Positions 43,856-53,548 of a DNA stretch of 64,000 nt are shown here, in pieces. Under the pieces are notes generated by a model, which was not told the origin of the DNA, made no database searches, and saw nothing but the letters and a program-made list of their open reading frames with translations. The stretch's first letter is position 1. Each line of letters begins with the position of its first letter. The DNA lies in assembly GCF_019263745.1 (NCBI RefSeq), contig NZ_CP077107.1, positions 868,001 through 932,000 of the forward strand, in the 5' to 3' direction. Both the position numbers and the translations under genes were made by a program. Source of the stretch: Methanospirillum hungatei (lineage in GTDB: Archaea; Halobacteriota; Methanomicrobia; Methanomicrobiales; Methanospirillaceae).

Positions 43856-46831
43856 TTATCTGTGCAGATATTTTCCAGGCGGAATGAGAATTTCAAACCT
43901 GGCCCCTTTTCCATATAATCCGGTCTCCCTGATTTGCATGCCAGTAATTCCCAAAATTTCTCTAACAAGAAATAGCCCTAGTCCGGTCCCACTCCCATAC
44001 CCTTTTGTAAAAATGAGTTCCTTCTCACCTTCCGGAATACCTGGCCCATTATCCATGATAGTAAAGATAAGACCATCAACTGTTTCCTGACATTTCACAG
44101 AGATTTCCGGTGTTCTGGTTGCATATTTCACAGTATTATCAACGATATTAAAAAAAACCTTTTTTATTAATGGATCAGAGTAAACATACACATTCTTGCA
44201 TTTGCAGGTTCCCGGGTCACATGAGACGACGCAATTGAGGGATGATGCTACATCAAAAAAAGTTTGTAAAACTGGATTCCAAACAGGCTTTGATACTCCT
44301 ATCTCCTGATATTCACGAGCAAGATCTATAAAATTCTGAATTCTAACAGATGATTCTTCGATTTTTTTTATATATTCCTGGTTGAAGAGAGTCAAAGAAC
44401 CAGTGGAAATATTATCTATTGCAAGAAAAATAAGACTTAATTGATTTCTAATATCATGCCTCGTAATTGAACTGAAGAGATTTAATTTTTGGTTTACCAT
44501 CGTGAGGTTTTCTTCAATCATTTTTCGATCAGTAATATCACGAATTGATTCTATCGCACCAATGACCTCTCCCTTCTGGTTATAAAGAGGCCTCGCTTTC
44601 CCCCATAAATACTGCGGAGCTCCCTCAGGATTGACAATCATTACATCAGCAATAACCATGTCTTTTTCATGGCGGTGAATCTGATAATTATCAGGAATAT
44701 CAATACCCTCATTTTCTAGCAGGTCAACGAGAAGGGGGCGATGAACACCATACAATAATCTCGCCACTTCATTTTTATGATGACCAAGAATCTGGTTCCC
44801 AGAAGTGTGTAAAAACTCTTCAATAATCTGGTTCCAGACTATCACCTCTCCATTCTTGTTTACAGCAAATGTTGGATCTGGAAGAAAATTGAGGACAGAA
44901 GATAATCTTGACTCTGATTCTTTCAGAGCTTCCTGTGCCTGAATGAGCTCAGTAATTTCACTCAGCATATTCAGGGTTGCTGGTTTTCCTTCCCACACAA
45001 TCCTAATAGCATGAGTCTTTACCCAGTGAATGCCTCCCTCACGATCAATAAATCTGAAAAGATAATCTTCCTGGTACGTCGGATCATCAATTCTTCTTAC
45101 ATAATTTTCATAAACTAACTGCTTATCTTCAGGATGGATAAACTGACTAAACGGTTTTCCAATCAATTCATCAGGGCTGTATTTGGTGACCAAAGCACCA
45201 AGTGGATTTACAAATTGAATCGTTTCATCCTGCGAAACAATGATAATCTCTCTGGCATTTTCTATAAGTGTCCGGTACTTTTCTTCAAGCTCATGTCTCG
45301 CTTGTTCTTCCTGGCGAATTTCAGTAAGATCAATTACAATTCCCCTGATTCGGGTAATATCACCTTTTTCACGAATTGAAATCGTCTGAATAAATGCAGG
45401 GAAGATCTCTTGAGTGGCACGAAGGAGTTGAACCTCAACAGGCTCGCCATCTTTTCCAAGAAATGACTCATAAACATAATTTTGCAGAAATTCCCGATAC
45501 TGTTCGGGGATAAACTGCTCATAATGTATCCCTTGTGAGAGATCAGCATGTGTTACCTGAAAAACGGTTCTGCCATGTGGATTGAGATAGGCTATAGTTC
45601 CATCCCGGTTGATCTCAAACAATGACTGAGGTAAAAACTCTGCAAACTGGCGATACCGCTCCCTGCTGATTTCAAGTTCTTCCTTTATCTCATGAATTTC
45701 TGTAATATCACGACAAAAAAGAACAATTCTTCCTTCAAAAGATTTTCTTTCTTTTATGGGATGAACAGTCCACTCATACCTTTGATTCCCATTTACTGTG
45801 ATAACAGACTGATCTTCGCCAAGATGAAGTGCGAGGGAGAACCCTTTATTTAGAATCTTTTGATCAGATTCAGTGAGATAATCAAATAAGACCGTATGTC
45901 CAGAATCATTAGATATACCAAGAAAATCTGCTGCTTTGGTATTAAAATATAATATATTCCCGGAAAGATCTAATAACAGCCCACAATCATCCAAAGCATT
46001 CAAAACCGTCCGTATACTGTTCTCATGTTCACTCACTACCGTCCTGCTTTCCACTAGTTCCTCATATCGCTCTTTCAATTCATATTCTGCATTGATGTTG
46101 CTTATTAAAAGACTATATCCGGATATTTTTGTATCCTCGAGGATAGGGGAAAGAGCGATTCGAAGAGCAATAAAAGTACCATCAGGTTTTTGATACAACG
46201 TATCATACTGCCCGGTCCTGATCCCTTTGAAATTCCTTTTTTCCTCACCAGCATCACGGTCCATCCCTTTGTTGAACAGATCCGGCCAGTATGTACCCAC
46301 CAGATCAGTTTTATCATACCCTAACAGACAACACAGATACTCATTCGCTTCGATAATTCGTGCATCCGCATCGAGAATTGCACTTCCTAACAAGGTGTGG
46401 GTGAAAAAACTGCGAAATCTCTGTTCACTCTCAATTAATTTCTTCCGTGTCCGATTTCGGTCAACGCCAATTCGAATTTTATGAATCAGTTCCTGAAACT
46501 GAACCGTTACCGGATCACCTTTCTGGACATAAAATGTTGCTCCAAGGTTGAATGCTTCGATGGCTACCTCCTCTCGTCCGCGCCCGGTGAACAGGATCAC
46601 AGGAATATCAATATTGCGGATAGATAATTCCTTGAGTAAACAAAGACCATCCATTCCGGGCATTTGATAATCGGTTACAATGATATCATATTGCTCGAAT
46701 TGAAGAGACTTAAGGGCTTTTTTCGCTGAAGTAACACTAACACAAGAGATATCAGGTTCCTTATTCAAAAACCGGGTTGCCAGATCACAGAGTGCTTCCT
46801 CATCATCTACATAGAGAACAGAAATCACCAT
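43856..46831 (-). CDS. Hybrid REC-PAS(x5)-histidine kinase
   Basis: 991 residues, cytoplasmic (no membrane segment). An N-terminal receiver domain (~1-120) has the acidic pair VDDEE, the phospho-Asp in TDYQMPGMDG (~55) and the Lys in VQKGD. Five PAS domains follow (~130-250, 275-385, 393-510, 520-640, 648-770), then a dimerisation helix with ITRHDIRNQL (~790) and an HATPase domain with N box FFNIVDNTVKYA, DNGPGIPEGE and GSGTGLGLFLVRE (~875-985). It should autophosphorylate and relay to a response regulator; none is adjacent. The REC part resembles that of the incomplete gene at 63042. Starts at ATG 46831 with GAGGCC upstream. Confidence 0.9.
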   Translation of the reverse strand: MVISVLYVDDEEALCDLATRFLNKEPDISCVSVTSAKKALKSLQFEQYDIIVTDYQMPGMDGLCLLKELSIRNIDIPVILFTGRGREEVAIEAFNLGATFYVQKGDPVTVQFQELIHKIRIGVDRNRTRKKLIESEQRFRSFFTHTLLGSAILDADARIIEANEYLCCLLGYDKTDLVGTYWPDLFNKGMDRDAGEEKRNFKGIRTGQYDTLYQKPDGTFIALRIALSPILEDTKISGYSLLISNINAEYELKERYEELVESRTVVSEHENSIRTVLNALDDCGLLLDLSGNILYFNTKAADFLGISNDSGHTVLFDYLTESDQKILNKGFSLALHLGEDQSVITVNGNQRYEWTVHPIKERKSFEGRIVLFCRDITEIHEIKEELEISRERYRQFAEFLPQSLFEINRDGTIAYLNPHGRTVFQVTHADLSQGIHYEQFIPEQYREFLQNYVYESFLGKDGEPVEVQLLRATQEIFPAFIQTISIREKGDITRIRGIVIDLTEIRQEEQARHELEEKYRTLIENAREIIIVSQDETIQFVNPLGALVTKYSPDELIGKPFSQFIHPEDKQLVYENYVRRIDDPTYQEDYLFRFIDREGGIHWVKTHAIRIVWEGKPATLNMLSEITELIQAQEALKESESRLSSVLNFLPDPTFAVNKNGEVIVWNQIIEEFLHTSGNQILGHHKNEVARLLYGVHRPLLVDLLENEGIDIPDNYQIHRHEKDMVIADVMIVNPEGAPQYLWGKARPLYNQKGEVIGAIESIRDITDRKMIEENLTMVNQKLNLFSSITRHDIRNQLSLIFLAIDNISTGSLTLFNQEYIKKIEESSVRIQNFIDLAREYQEIGVSKPVWNPVLQTFFDVASSLNCVVSCDPGTCKCKNVYVYSDPLIKKVFFNIVDNTVKYATRTPEISVKCQETVDGLIFTIMDNGPGIPEGEKELIFTKGYGSGTGLGLFLVREILGITGMQIRETGLYGKGARFEILIPPGKYLHR

Positions 46832-47048
46832 GGCCTCATATCAACAACGATCTTATCCATCATAAAACCGGCTGATAGCCAATAATCATGATATTTCGAA
46901 CTTTGATAGAAAAATCCGAAAATTAAAATCAATGGACCGAAATTTTTCATATTTTATAAATCTTAAAAAATTGAGGGAGTCGGAAATTATGAAACACTTT
47001 TTGCATAACTATGTCAAACCAGCTAAAGTCATTATCAGAAGTACAGAT

Positions 47049-47064
47049 CCGAAAATTTATCTAG
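47049..47064 (+). promoter_or_regulatory. BRE/TATA promoter of the HTH regulator gene
   Basis: CCGAAAATTTATCTAG is a good BRE plus TATA match; transcription would begin near 47083, about 20 bases before the GAGGG ribosome site and ATG at 47106. Confidence 0.45.
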
Positions 47065-47105
47065 TATCTCATATATTATTCACATAATATAATATTGAGG
47101 GATTG

Positions 47106-47495
47106 ATGGGGGGCGACTATGGTCTGCACTTCTCCAGTGGGGATGAGGAGATTGCAGACTTATTTTGGGATATCGGGCTTAAGCGGAATAGTGCCCGGGT
47201 GCTGACAATTTTGATTAAGGATATTGATCTCACCTCCCGTGAGATTGAACGAATAACAGATCTCCGTCAGCCTGAAGTGAGTATCGCAATAACGGATCTG
47301 ATGAAAAGGAAATGGATTCACATCGTTCATCAGATAACAGAAAATAAAGGCAGACCCATGAAAGTATACCATCTGGCAAAAAATCTGGATGATATTCTTG
47401 ATGAACTGAAAGAGTCTATTGTCGGATCATATGAGAAAAAGTTCGGTGAGATAGAACGGGTCAGAGAATTACTCCAAAGCACTCGGATGCGATAA
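47106..47495 (+). CDS. Winged-helix transcriptional regulator
   Basis: 129 residues from the ATG at 47106, chosen because GAGGG lies just upstream; an adjacent in-frame TTG at 47103 is the alternative. Residues ~20-95 form a winged helix of the MarR/TrmB/ArsR kind: DIDLTSREIERITDLRQPEVSIAITDLMKRKWI is the recognition-helix region, followed by the wing ending GRPMKVYHLA. A charged helix at the C-terminus (EKKFGEIERVRELLQ) may dimerise. No metal-binding cysteines are present. It is convergent with an OsmC-family gene 65 bases away, a suggestive but unproven link. Confidence 0.8.
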   Translation: MGGDYGLHFSSGDEEIADLFWDIGLKRNSARVLTILIKDIDLTSREIERITDLRQPEVSIAITDLMKRKWIHIVHQITENKGRPMKVYHLAKNLDDILDELKESIVGSYEKKFGEIERVRELLQSTRMR

Positions 47496-47560
47496 TAAGA
47501 GAATAAAAAAATGGATCTTTGATCCGAATATCCGGATCACCATGATTCTCACCTTATGGA

Positions 47561-48016
47561 TTAGAGTATCCGATACTCCCAGGTCATCTTGGCAGTCTCT
47601 CCAAAAATGGCCGCTATCGGGCAAAGGAGTGTCATTGTCTTCTCAAGTGTATCGGAGATAATTTCATCAGAGAAAGCACCAGTAAGGGTGATAATATGAT
47701 GGACAAATTCAAAGGTTGCTGGAAGATCCTGTTTTCGTATCGCATTCGTCTCAATTTTTAATAATTCAGGGGCAAGTCCTTTATCACCCAGATCTAATAG
47801 AATCTTAATTCCAATGCATCCACCAAGTGAGGCAAAAAGATAATCTATTGGATTTGGAATTTTTCCTTTCCCTCCCAGATGAACATGAGCATCAATTGGA
47901 ATAGTAAGACCAGTGCTTGTTGTTGCAGAAAAACTCATCCCACCATCATGCACCACAGTCATCGTGACAGGTTTAAACTCCATTCTTGCTGGATCCCAGG
48001 AGATTTCTGTATTCAT
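47561..48016 (-). CDS. OsmC-family protein (thiol peroxide-type)
   Basis: 151 residues, the usual length. The family reduces organic hydroperoxides or other electrophiles using two cysteines; both are present, in LGGCIGIKILL (~74) and LLCPIAAIF (~131), with the expected spacing. The start ATG has GGAGAGGTG upstream. Conserved NPIDYLFASLGGC fits. In a strict anaerobe it is a plausible oxidative-stress defence, but substrate is not decided by sequence. Confidence 0.88.
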   Translation of the reverse strand: MNTEISWDPARMEFKPVTMTVVHDGGMSFSATTSTGLTIPIDAHVHLGGKGKIPNPIDYLFASLGGCIGIKILLDLGDKGLAPELLKIETNAIRKQDLPATFEFVHHIITLTGAFSDEIISDTLEKTMTLLCPIAAIFGETAKMTWEYRIL

Positions 48017-48077
48017 ACCTACACCTCTCCTGAAAGAGTAAAAAAGATGGCGATTCGTAAAAATGTATGAAATTCAA

Positions 48078-49142
48078 TTATTTTTGTATTGAACCATCAT
48101 CACCCGGACCAGTACCTATGATCATCGCAGCCCAACGGGTCTCCGGATAACTCTCAAGGATCATTTTTAGTAGAACGGTGAGTGGAATTGCGACCAAAAC
48201 TCCAGAACCTCCAAGAAAATACCCCCAGAACACCATAGAGATGAAGACTATTGCCGGAGATAGATCCATACCTCTTCCTGCAAGTTCGGGAAATATGATG
48301 TTTTCAGAGAAGAGATTGATAAGACTTGCAATTATCAGCACCAATATCGCAGTTATTGGATCTATATCCACCAATGCAAGAAATGTGGGAGGTAATACTG
48401 CAATAATGAAACCAAGATAAGGCACAAAATTTAATATAAACATCAGAATACCCCATAACCACGCATCCTGGACACCGAGAATGAAAAGTGCAATACCAAA
48501 TCCTGCACCGGTGACAAAGTTCACTTTGGTACGTATAATCACATACTCAATAACGACAGAGCCAAATTCTGTTATCCGGTCGGCTAACTCCTGTTTATAG
48601 GAACCGAGAACCGTATTTATCTTTTTTGAAAACAAGGTAGCTTCAAGAAGAAGGAAAAGGGTTGTAAAGAGCACAATAAAAAGAGTTGAGACCTGGCCGA
48701 TAATAGAATTTAATGCATCTGGCGAGAATGCCGATAAAGATCCGGTCATCTGAGTAGCCGGAATTATTGTGCCCAGATCAATGCCAAATTGTGAGAGATA
48801 TCCCTGCAGCATGTGCATATTTGATGATATCCCTTCAGAAATTTTCGGAATGTGCGAAATTAACGGAGAAAGAGAAAGAACAACCATCAGCCCTACTCCG
48901 ATAAGACAGGCAACAAAGAGTCCAAACGCAATATACCCGGACAAACGAGGGGAAAATCCCTTTTTCTGAAACCAGAGTGAAACAAATGAAAAGATAATCG
49001 CTGCAAATACAGACATGAGAAGCGGTCCAATAAATCCTCCTGCCATCTTAAGACCGGCCAGGATAATAAAACAACATGCTGCAAGAAAGAGAAGCCGATC
49101 AGCCTGGGGAAGATTATCAAGAGAAACCATATATGAGTACAT
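48078..49142 (-). CDS. AI-2E family transporter (PerM/TqsA type)
   Basis: 354 residues with about eight hydrophobic segments and the family signature toward the C-terminus (ILMFILNFVPYLGFIIAVLPP, GRGMDLSPAIVFISMVFWGYFLGGSGVLVAIPL). Members export autoinducer-like or other small molecules or act as Na+/H+ antiporters, so the substrate is open. Starts at 49142 and 49130 are both possible; neither has a clear ribosome site. It ends with a short polar tail (GPGDDGSIQK). Divergent from the 7TM kinase gene. Confidence 0.85.
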   Translation of the reverse strand: MYSYMVSLDNLPQADRLLFLAACCFIILAGLKMAGGFIGPLLMSVFAAIIFSFVSLWFQKKGFSPRLSGYIAFGLFVACLIGVGLMVVLSLSPLISHIPKISEGISSNMHMLQGYLSQFGIDLGTIIPATQMTGSLSAFSPDALNSIIGQVSTLFIVLFTTLFLLLEATLFSKKINTVLGSYKQELADRITEFGSVVIEYVIIRTKVNFVTGAGFGIALFILGVQDAWLWGILMFILNFVPYLGFIIAVLPPTFLALVDIDPITAILVLIIASLINLFSENIIFPELAGRGMDLSPAIVFISMVFWGYFLGGSGVLVAIPLTVLLKMILESYPETRWAAMIIGTGPGDDGSIQK

Positions 49143-49289
49143 GAGCGACAGGAATTAAATTTGGTGATGAAAAGGGTTATGTGATGAGAAAGTAATGTAT
49201 CTAGTTGAATTCTTATCTCTTTTTATACCTTGTGGGGAAGGGGAAAAAGGAGATTTATTATAAAATTACTGGTTTTGGGGGTGATAACC

Positions 49290-51062
49290 ATGGATGCTGT
49301 TTCCATACTTGGATCATTTTGCATACTATCTGCCATCATCACGTATGGTCTGGGAGTCTTTGTCTATGCAAAAAATCCAGGGTCCAAGGTAAACTTTCTG
49401 TTTCTCCTGGTAAACATTGGCGCATCCTACTGGGCCGTTGGAGAATTTTTGATATGGCACCAGAATAGTTATGAAAATGTCTTTTTCTGGTTAAAGGCAA
49501 GTTCTTTCTGGACTATTGTTATTGTTTTATGCATTCATTTTCTCCTGACTTTTGCAGATCATCCACTAACAAAATCAGGGAGATTTCATTATCTGGCACT
49601 GATTCTCTACATCCCTGCATTCATTCTGGCAATCGTCAATATCACCTCAGAACATATCTTTTCAGTTGACTATTCTCCTGAATCCCGGTATTATTATCTG
49701 CCGTCATTTGGGGATCCGATCTACATCTGTGCAACAGTATATTTCCTGATTATTCTTTTCTGGTCGGTCTATGTCGGATTTCAATCACGAAAATCAGCAG
49801 GAGATGACAAATTTAAAAGACAAGCCAGTTCAATCAGCACCGGTCTGCTCATCCTTATTGGATTTGGTTCACAATCAGTCATCATCCTTCCGATGTTTGG
49901 TATATATATCCCAAATCTTGTTTTTATTGGCATAGTCCTTTTTTCGATCGCTATTTCATATGCAATCTTAAAATACGGACTTTTCGTGCTCAGCCCGGAG
50001 ACTGTTGCAACAAACATCATCCAGACCATGCCTGACGGGCTAATCCTTACCGATATGAATGGCCGGGTGATTACAACAAATAAAAAGGCAACAATCCTTC
50101 TTTCCGGAACCTGGGAAGAAAATCCGGGAACGTTTCACGGGACTCCGATCCCTGAACCGGCATATTCAACAATCCTTGAAACAATTAAAACAAAAAAGGG
50201 TATTTCAGATTTTGAAGTAATTCCGGATAAAAATGAGATTACAACGATGAGTGTGTCAGGATCACTCGTCACTGATCCCTATGATAAACCCGCAGGGATG
50301 ATCCTGATCATTCGTGACATAACCGAGAGAAAATTTTCAGAGAAAGCTTTGAAACTGGCAAATGAGAAGATATCACAATTAAACAAACTTACTCGTCATG
50401 ATATCAGTAACCTTGTGACCGCCATATCCGGTTATCTTGAAATTATCAAGCAAGAAAAAGATGAAGAGACCAGGAAGAAAGTCCTGAACACCTGTATTGA
50501 TCTCATTGGGAAAGTAACAAGGCATCTCCACTTTTCACGGGACTACCAAAATGTTGGTATTCATGAACCACGATGGCAATCGTTGAACCACATGATTTCA
50601 AAGGCTATCGAAGATATCAATCACGATGAAATTGAGATTACTGTTTCTCTCCTACCTGCAGATATTTTTGCTGATCCCCTCTCGGTTAAGGTAATATATA
50701 ACCTGCTTGAAAATGCCATTCGACATGCAACCGGTCTTACTCACATCTCAATTATCTCAAAAGAGCAGCAGGATGGAAGTCTGCTCATTATCATAGAAGA
50801 TAATGGACCGGGAATAAAACCAGAAGAAAAAGAGAAGATTTTCAAACAGGGATATGGAAAAAATACTGGTCTTGGTCTCACCCTTGCCCGGGAAATTCTT
50901 GCAGTTACGCAGATAACCATCACCGAGACGGGAACCTTTGGCATCGGAGCCAGATTTGAGATAACAATTCCATCCGGTACATGGAGATATGCTCATCTTC
51001 ACTCTCATGAAGGACATGGACCGGAACCATTCCAGATCATTCATAAAGGAAGCAACCCATGA
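49290..51062 (+). CDS. Membrane histidine kinase with N-terminal 7TM sensor and PAS domain
   Basis: About 590 residues from the ATG at 49290 (MDAVSILG), preceded by GGGGGTGAT; an upstream in-frame start at 49230 would place charged residues before the first membrane helix. Seven hydrophobic helices (~1-235) match the HisKA 7TM sensor type, followed by one PAS domain (~240-350), a dimerisation helix with LTRHDISNLVTAI (His) and an HATPase domain (VIYNLLENAIRHA, DNGPGIKPEEK, KNTGLGLTLARE). A Pro/His-rich tail follows. Its stop overlaps the start of the ABC ATPase gene by four bases (ATGA). No response regulator is adjacent. Confidence 0.9.
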   Translation: MDAVSILGSFCILSAIITYGLGVFVYAKNPGSKVNFLFLLVNIGASYWAVGEFLIWHQNSYENVFFWLKASSFWTIVIVLCIHFLLTFADHPLTKSGRFHYLALILYIPAFILAIVNITSEHIFSVDYSPESRYYYLPSFGDPIYICATVYFLIILFWSVYVGFQSRKSAGDDKFKRQASSISTGLLILIGFGSQSVIILPMFGIYIPNLVFIGIVLFSIAISYAILKYGLFVLSPETVATNIIQTMPDGLILTDMNGRVITTNKKATILLSGTWEENPGTFHGTPIPEPAYSTILETIKTKKGISDFEVIPDKNEITTMSVSGSLVTDPYDKPAGMILIIRDITERKFSEKALKLANEKISQLNKLTRHDISNLVTAISGYLEIIKQEKDEETRKKVLNTCIDLIGKVTRHLHFSRDYQNVGIHEPRWQSLNHMISKAIEDINHDEIEITVSLLPADIFADPLSVKVIYNLLENAIRHATGLTHISIISKEQQDGSLLIIIEDNGPGIKPEEKEKIFKQGYGKNTGLGLTLAREILAVTQITITETGTFGIGARFEITIPSGTWRYAHLHSHEGHGPEPFQIIHKGSNP

Positions 51063-51847
51063 ATCAACCAGCACCGTTTATAGATTTTCAAAATATTTCT
51101 GTCGCTGTTCAAGGCCATCTTGTATTGGATTCTCTCTCAATTCAGATACCTGATGGCGAACATATCGCCATTCTGGGTCCGAACGGATCAGGAAAATCAT
51201 CATTTGTAAAAACACTCCTTCGGGAGCATTATCCGGTTTATTCTGAATCAGGTACGGTCTTCAAAACATGGGGACAGGAACGATGGGATGTCTTTTCCTT
51301 GCGGTCTCAATTCGGATATGTATCTCAGGATCTGCAACATACCTTTACCAGATCCATATCAGGAATGGACGTAGTATTATCCGGATTTTTCAGTAGTATT
51401 GGTCTGTTCTTTCATACAATTACACCAGATATGAAAAAGAAAGCAGAAGATATTTGTACATTTCTGGAGATTATACATCTTGCAGACCGCTCATTTTCAG
51501 ACATGTCATCAGGAGAAGCAAGACGATTCCTCATTGGAAGAGCACTGGTCCATGATCCCCGCGTTTTAATTCTGGATGAGCCTTCAAACAGTCTTGACCT
51601 GCACGCTCTTCATATGCTTCGGACTACTATGAGAAAAATCGCAGGAAAGACGGTTATCATCCTCGTCACCCATTCCCTTCCGGATATAATTCCAGAGATC
51701 AAAAGGGTTGTATTATTTAAAGATGGAAAAATATTCCATGACGGCTCAAAAGAGGACGTTCTTATCGATGGTTACATTAGTTCTGTCTTCGAAGTCCAGG
51801 TAAAAATCCACAATGAAGACGGATTTTTTTATGCAACCGGGTATTAG
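51059..51847 (+). CDS. ABC transporter ATP-binding protein (orphan)
   Basis: 262 residues, one ATPase domain: Walker A GPNGSGKSS (~40), Q loop YVSQDLQHTF, signature SSGEARRFL (first residue Met-Ser-Ser rather than Leu-Ser-Gly), Walker B VLILDEPSNSLDL and switch His in THSLPDI. It resembles the ModF/metal-type single-domain ATPases. No permease or binding protein is next to it. Coupling by ATGA to the upstream kinase implies coordinated expression; whether the kinase senses something the ATPase handles is conjecture. Ends FYATGY. Confidence 0.85.
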   Translation: MNQPAPFIDFQNISVAVQGHLVLDSLSIQIPDGEHIAILGPNGSGKSSFVKTLLREHYPVYSESGTVFKTWGQERWDVFSLRSQFGYVSQDLQHTFTRSISGMDVVLSGFFSSIGLFFHTITPDMKKKAEDICTFLEIIHLADRSFSDMSSGEARRFLIGRALVHDPRVLILDEPSNSLDLHALHMLRTTMRKIAGKTVIILVTHSLPDIIPEIKRVVLFKDGKIFHDGSKEDVLIDGYISSVFEVQVKIHNEDGFFYATGY

Positions 51848-51931
51848 ACAGAGATAAAAAAACAAATTCTTTTCAATACAATATTTCAGAACGTTTCCTG
51901 AAATCCAGAAAAAAGGATGATATTGTTGGTA

Positions 51932-52243
51932 TTAGTAGCGTCTTCTGTTAAAGCCGCCGGATGAACCGCCAAAACCACCGCTTCGGTTTCCACCAAAGTC
52001 ACGGCGTGGCTGCATTGGGCGTGCTTCATCAATACGCATGGTTCTTCCGTCAAATTCGGTATCGTTCAGGGCATCAAGTGCTGCCTGGGCTTCTTCTGGT
52101 GTTCCCATCTCGACAAATCCAAAACCTTTGTTCTCAATGATTTTGGCGCTGACAACCTCTCCATAGGTAGAGAAAAGTTCGCTGAGCTGGCTCTCGTTAG
52201 TGGAGTAGGGCAGGTTGCCTACGTATAATTTCTTTCCTTCCAT
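51932..52243 (-). CDS. Small RRM-type RNA-binding protein
   Basis: 103 residues: one RRM (~4-78) with RNP2 LYVGNLPYS and RNP1 KGFGFVEM intact, then a glycine/arginine-rich tail (GGNRSGGFGGSSGG). This is the layout of cyanobacterial Rbp and plant GRP proteins. RRMs are uncommon in archaea; it may be an RNA chaperone. AAGGGA precedes the ATG. The likely promoter is far upstream (see the next entry). Confidence 0.92.
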   Translation of the reverse strand: MEGKKLYVGNLPYSTNESQLSELFSTYGEVVSAKIIENKGFGFVEMGTPEEAQAALDALNDTEFDGRTMRIDEARPMQPRRDFGGNRSGGFGGSSGGFNRRRY

Positions 52244-52598
52244 GATAGTCCCTTATGGGCTTTTGCATAACTGTTGGGGCCGCCGTGATCAAAATCACAT
52301 TGCGCCAGAGAATTACCAAGAATAGCAGTGAGATTACCTTTTCGAACCGAGCGATAAGTATCAAAAACTATTGTCAGAATTTACTCTTTCGTCTGCACAT
52401 AAACATGGTGAGAGTACCATATAAGGTTTGTCGTGACAATCCACCATAGGACAAAAATTAAGACTGATTTAATCGGTTCACAACCAGAGAATACAAAAAA
52501 TTCTCAGCAATGGCGATTCATTCCACATCCTTTTCAGGTGATGCCCATAGAATCGGAGTTCAATAATTGAAAAAAAATACGAATTTGGTATCAGCCAT
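52244..52598. other. Long upstream region of the RRM gene
   Basis: 355 bases without a gene. A minus-strand TATA-like ACCTTATATGG at about 52414-52425 would leave a leader of some 145 bases before the RRM start. The left part contains GC-rich TGTTGGGGCCGCC at 52271-52283. The right end is the 3' flank of the Fe-S gene. Confidence 0.4.
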
Positions 52599-53417
52599 CT
52601 ATGGTTCTCCTGGCTTCTCAGGAAGTCCGCCATATGATCGTACATGATCCCATCCCCTGTGATAACCCGGATAATTGGCCTTGTCCTCGTACATGCGTAT
52701 GTTGGTTCGATCGTATAACATTCGATCTTCTCCTACCGGGCAGACCTTTATACAGATTCCACACGGTGACAAGAAGTGCTTATTCAGATCCGCACTCCTA
52801 TTTGCACAAGCGGCTTTGTCAGTTAACGATTCGGGATAATCATCTTCTGAAAGAGCAAATACCGGACATGCACGGATACAGGCATTACACGTAGTGCAGA
52901 GTGAAGATGAGATGAGTGGATCAGACTCCATTTCTGCTCCGGTGAGAACTGTACCAAACCTGACACGTGGACCCCATTTTTTAGTCAGCACCATATTATT
53001 CCGGCCAAAAGTCCCAAGGCCTGCAAGAACAGCAGCATGACGATGAGAAAAGAATGCAAGGGGCTGTACGAGCAATGTCTTGATATCCCCATACCCGTCA
53101 CGGGGAATTGAAACCGAAGGATACCCGAGATCATTCAGAAAAGACGCAAGATGCCAGGTATATTGATCCAATAAGGCATTGACTGTTTTATATTCCTCTC
53201 TATACCAAATGGACGGAGCAGTTTCTATAGAGGGCAGGTGAATAGGAAGTCCTATGACAATTGCCGTATGTGCTTCAGGGCATATTGAATGGGGGTAGAA
53301 TTGTTTTGGAATCCAGGGCTCAAACAGAGGAGATTCCCATCTCTTCACATGTGCACACCCAACCATCGAAATACCTAGTGAGCTGCAATATTCAGCAATT
53401 CGATCCCGGATTTTCAT
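52599..53417 (-). CDS. QueG-like 4Fe-4S protein
   Basis: 272 residues. The C-terminal half has two ferredoxin-type clusters: CTTCNACIRACPVFA (~189-203) and CGICIKVCPVGE (~232-243), with a lone Cys at the break. The N-terminal half (MKIRDRIAEYCSSLGISMVGCA, HRHAAVLAGLGTFGRNNMVLT) resembles epoxyqueuosine reductase and reductive dehalogenases. Archaea do not make queuosine in the bacterial way and the family is shared with many anaerobe redox proteins, so true QueG function is doubtful. Isolated gene. Confidence 0.75.
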   Translation of the reverse strand: MKIRDRIAEYCSSLGISMVGCAHVKRWESPLFEPWIPKQFYPHSICPEAHTAIVIGLPIHLPSIETAPSIWYREEYKTVNALLDQYTWHLASFLNDLGYPSVSIPRDGYGDIKTLLVQPLAFFSHRHAAVLAGLGTFGRNNMVLTKKWGPRVRFGTVLTGAEMESDPLISSSLCTTCNACIRACPVFALSEDDYPESLTDKAACANRSADLNKHFLSPCGICIKVCPVGEDRMLYDRTNIRMYEDKANYPGYHRGWDHVRSYGGLPEKPGEP

Positions 53418-53548
53418 GATTGAGTGTAGGGCATAGGACCAGAAAAATCAGATAGACATACATCCTGAGAAATCAACCGCCTATCAAAAACCAGGCACAC
53501 CAAAAAAGGGAAAGAGGATCGTTCAGGTAAGAATCACAAAAAAATGAT

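Noticed and set aside
52599-53417. Naming the Fe-S protein queG
   Set aside because: No queuosine genes seen, and archaea use archaeosine; only family-level similarity is supported.
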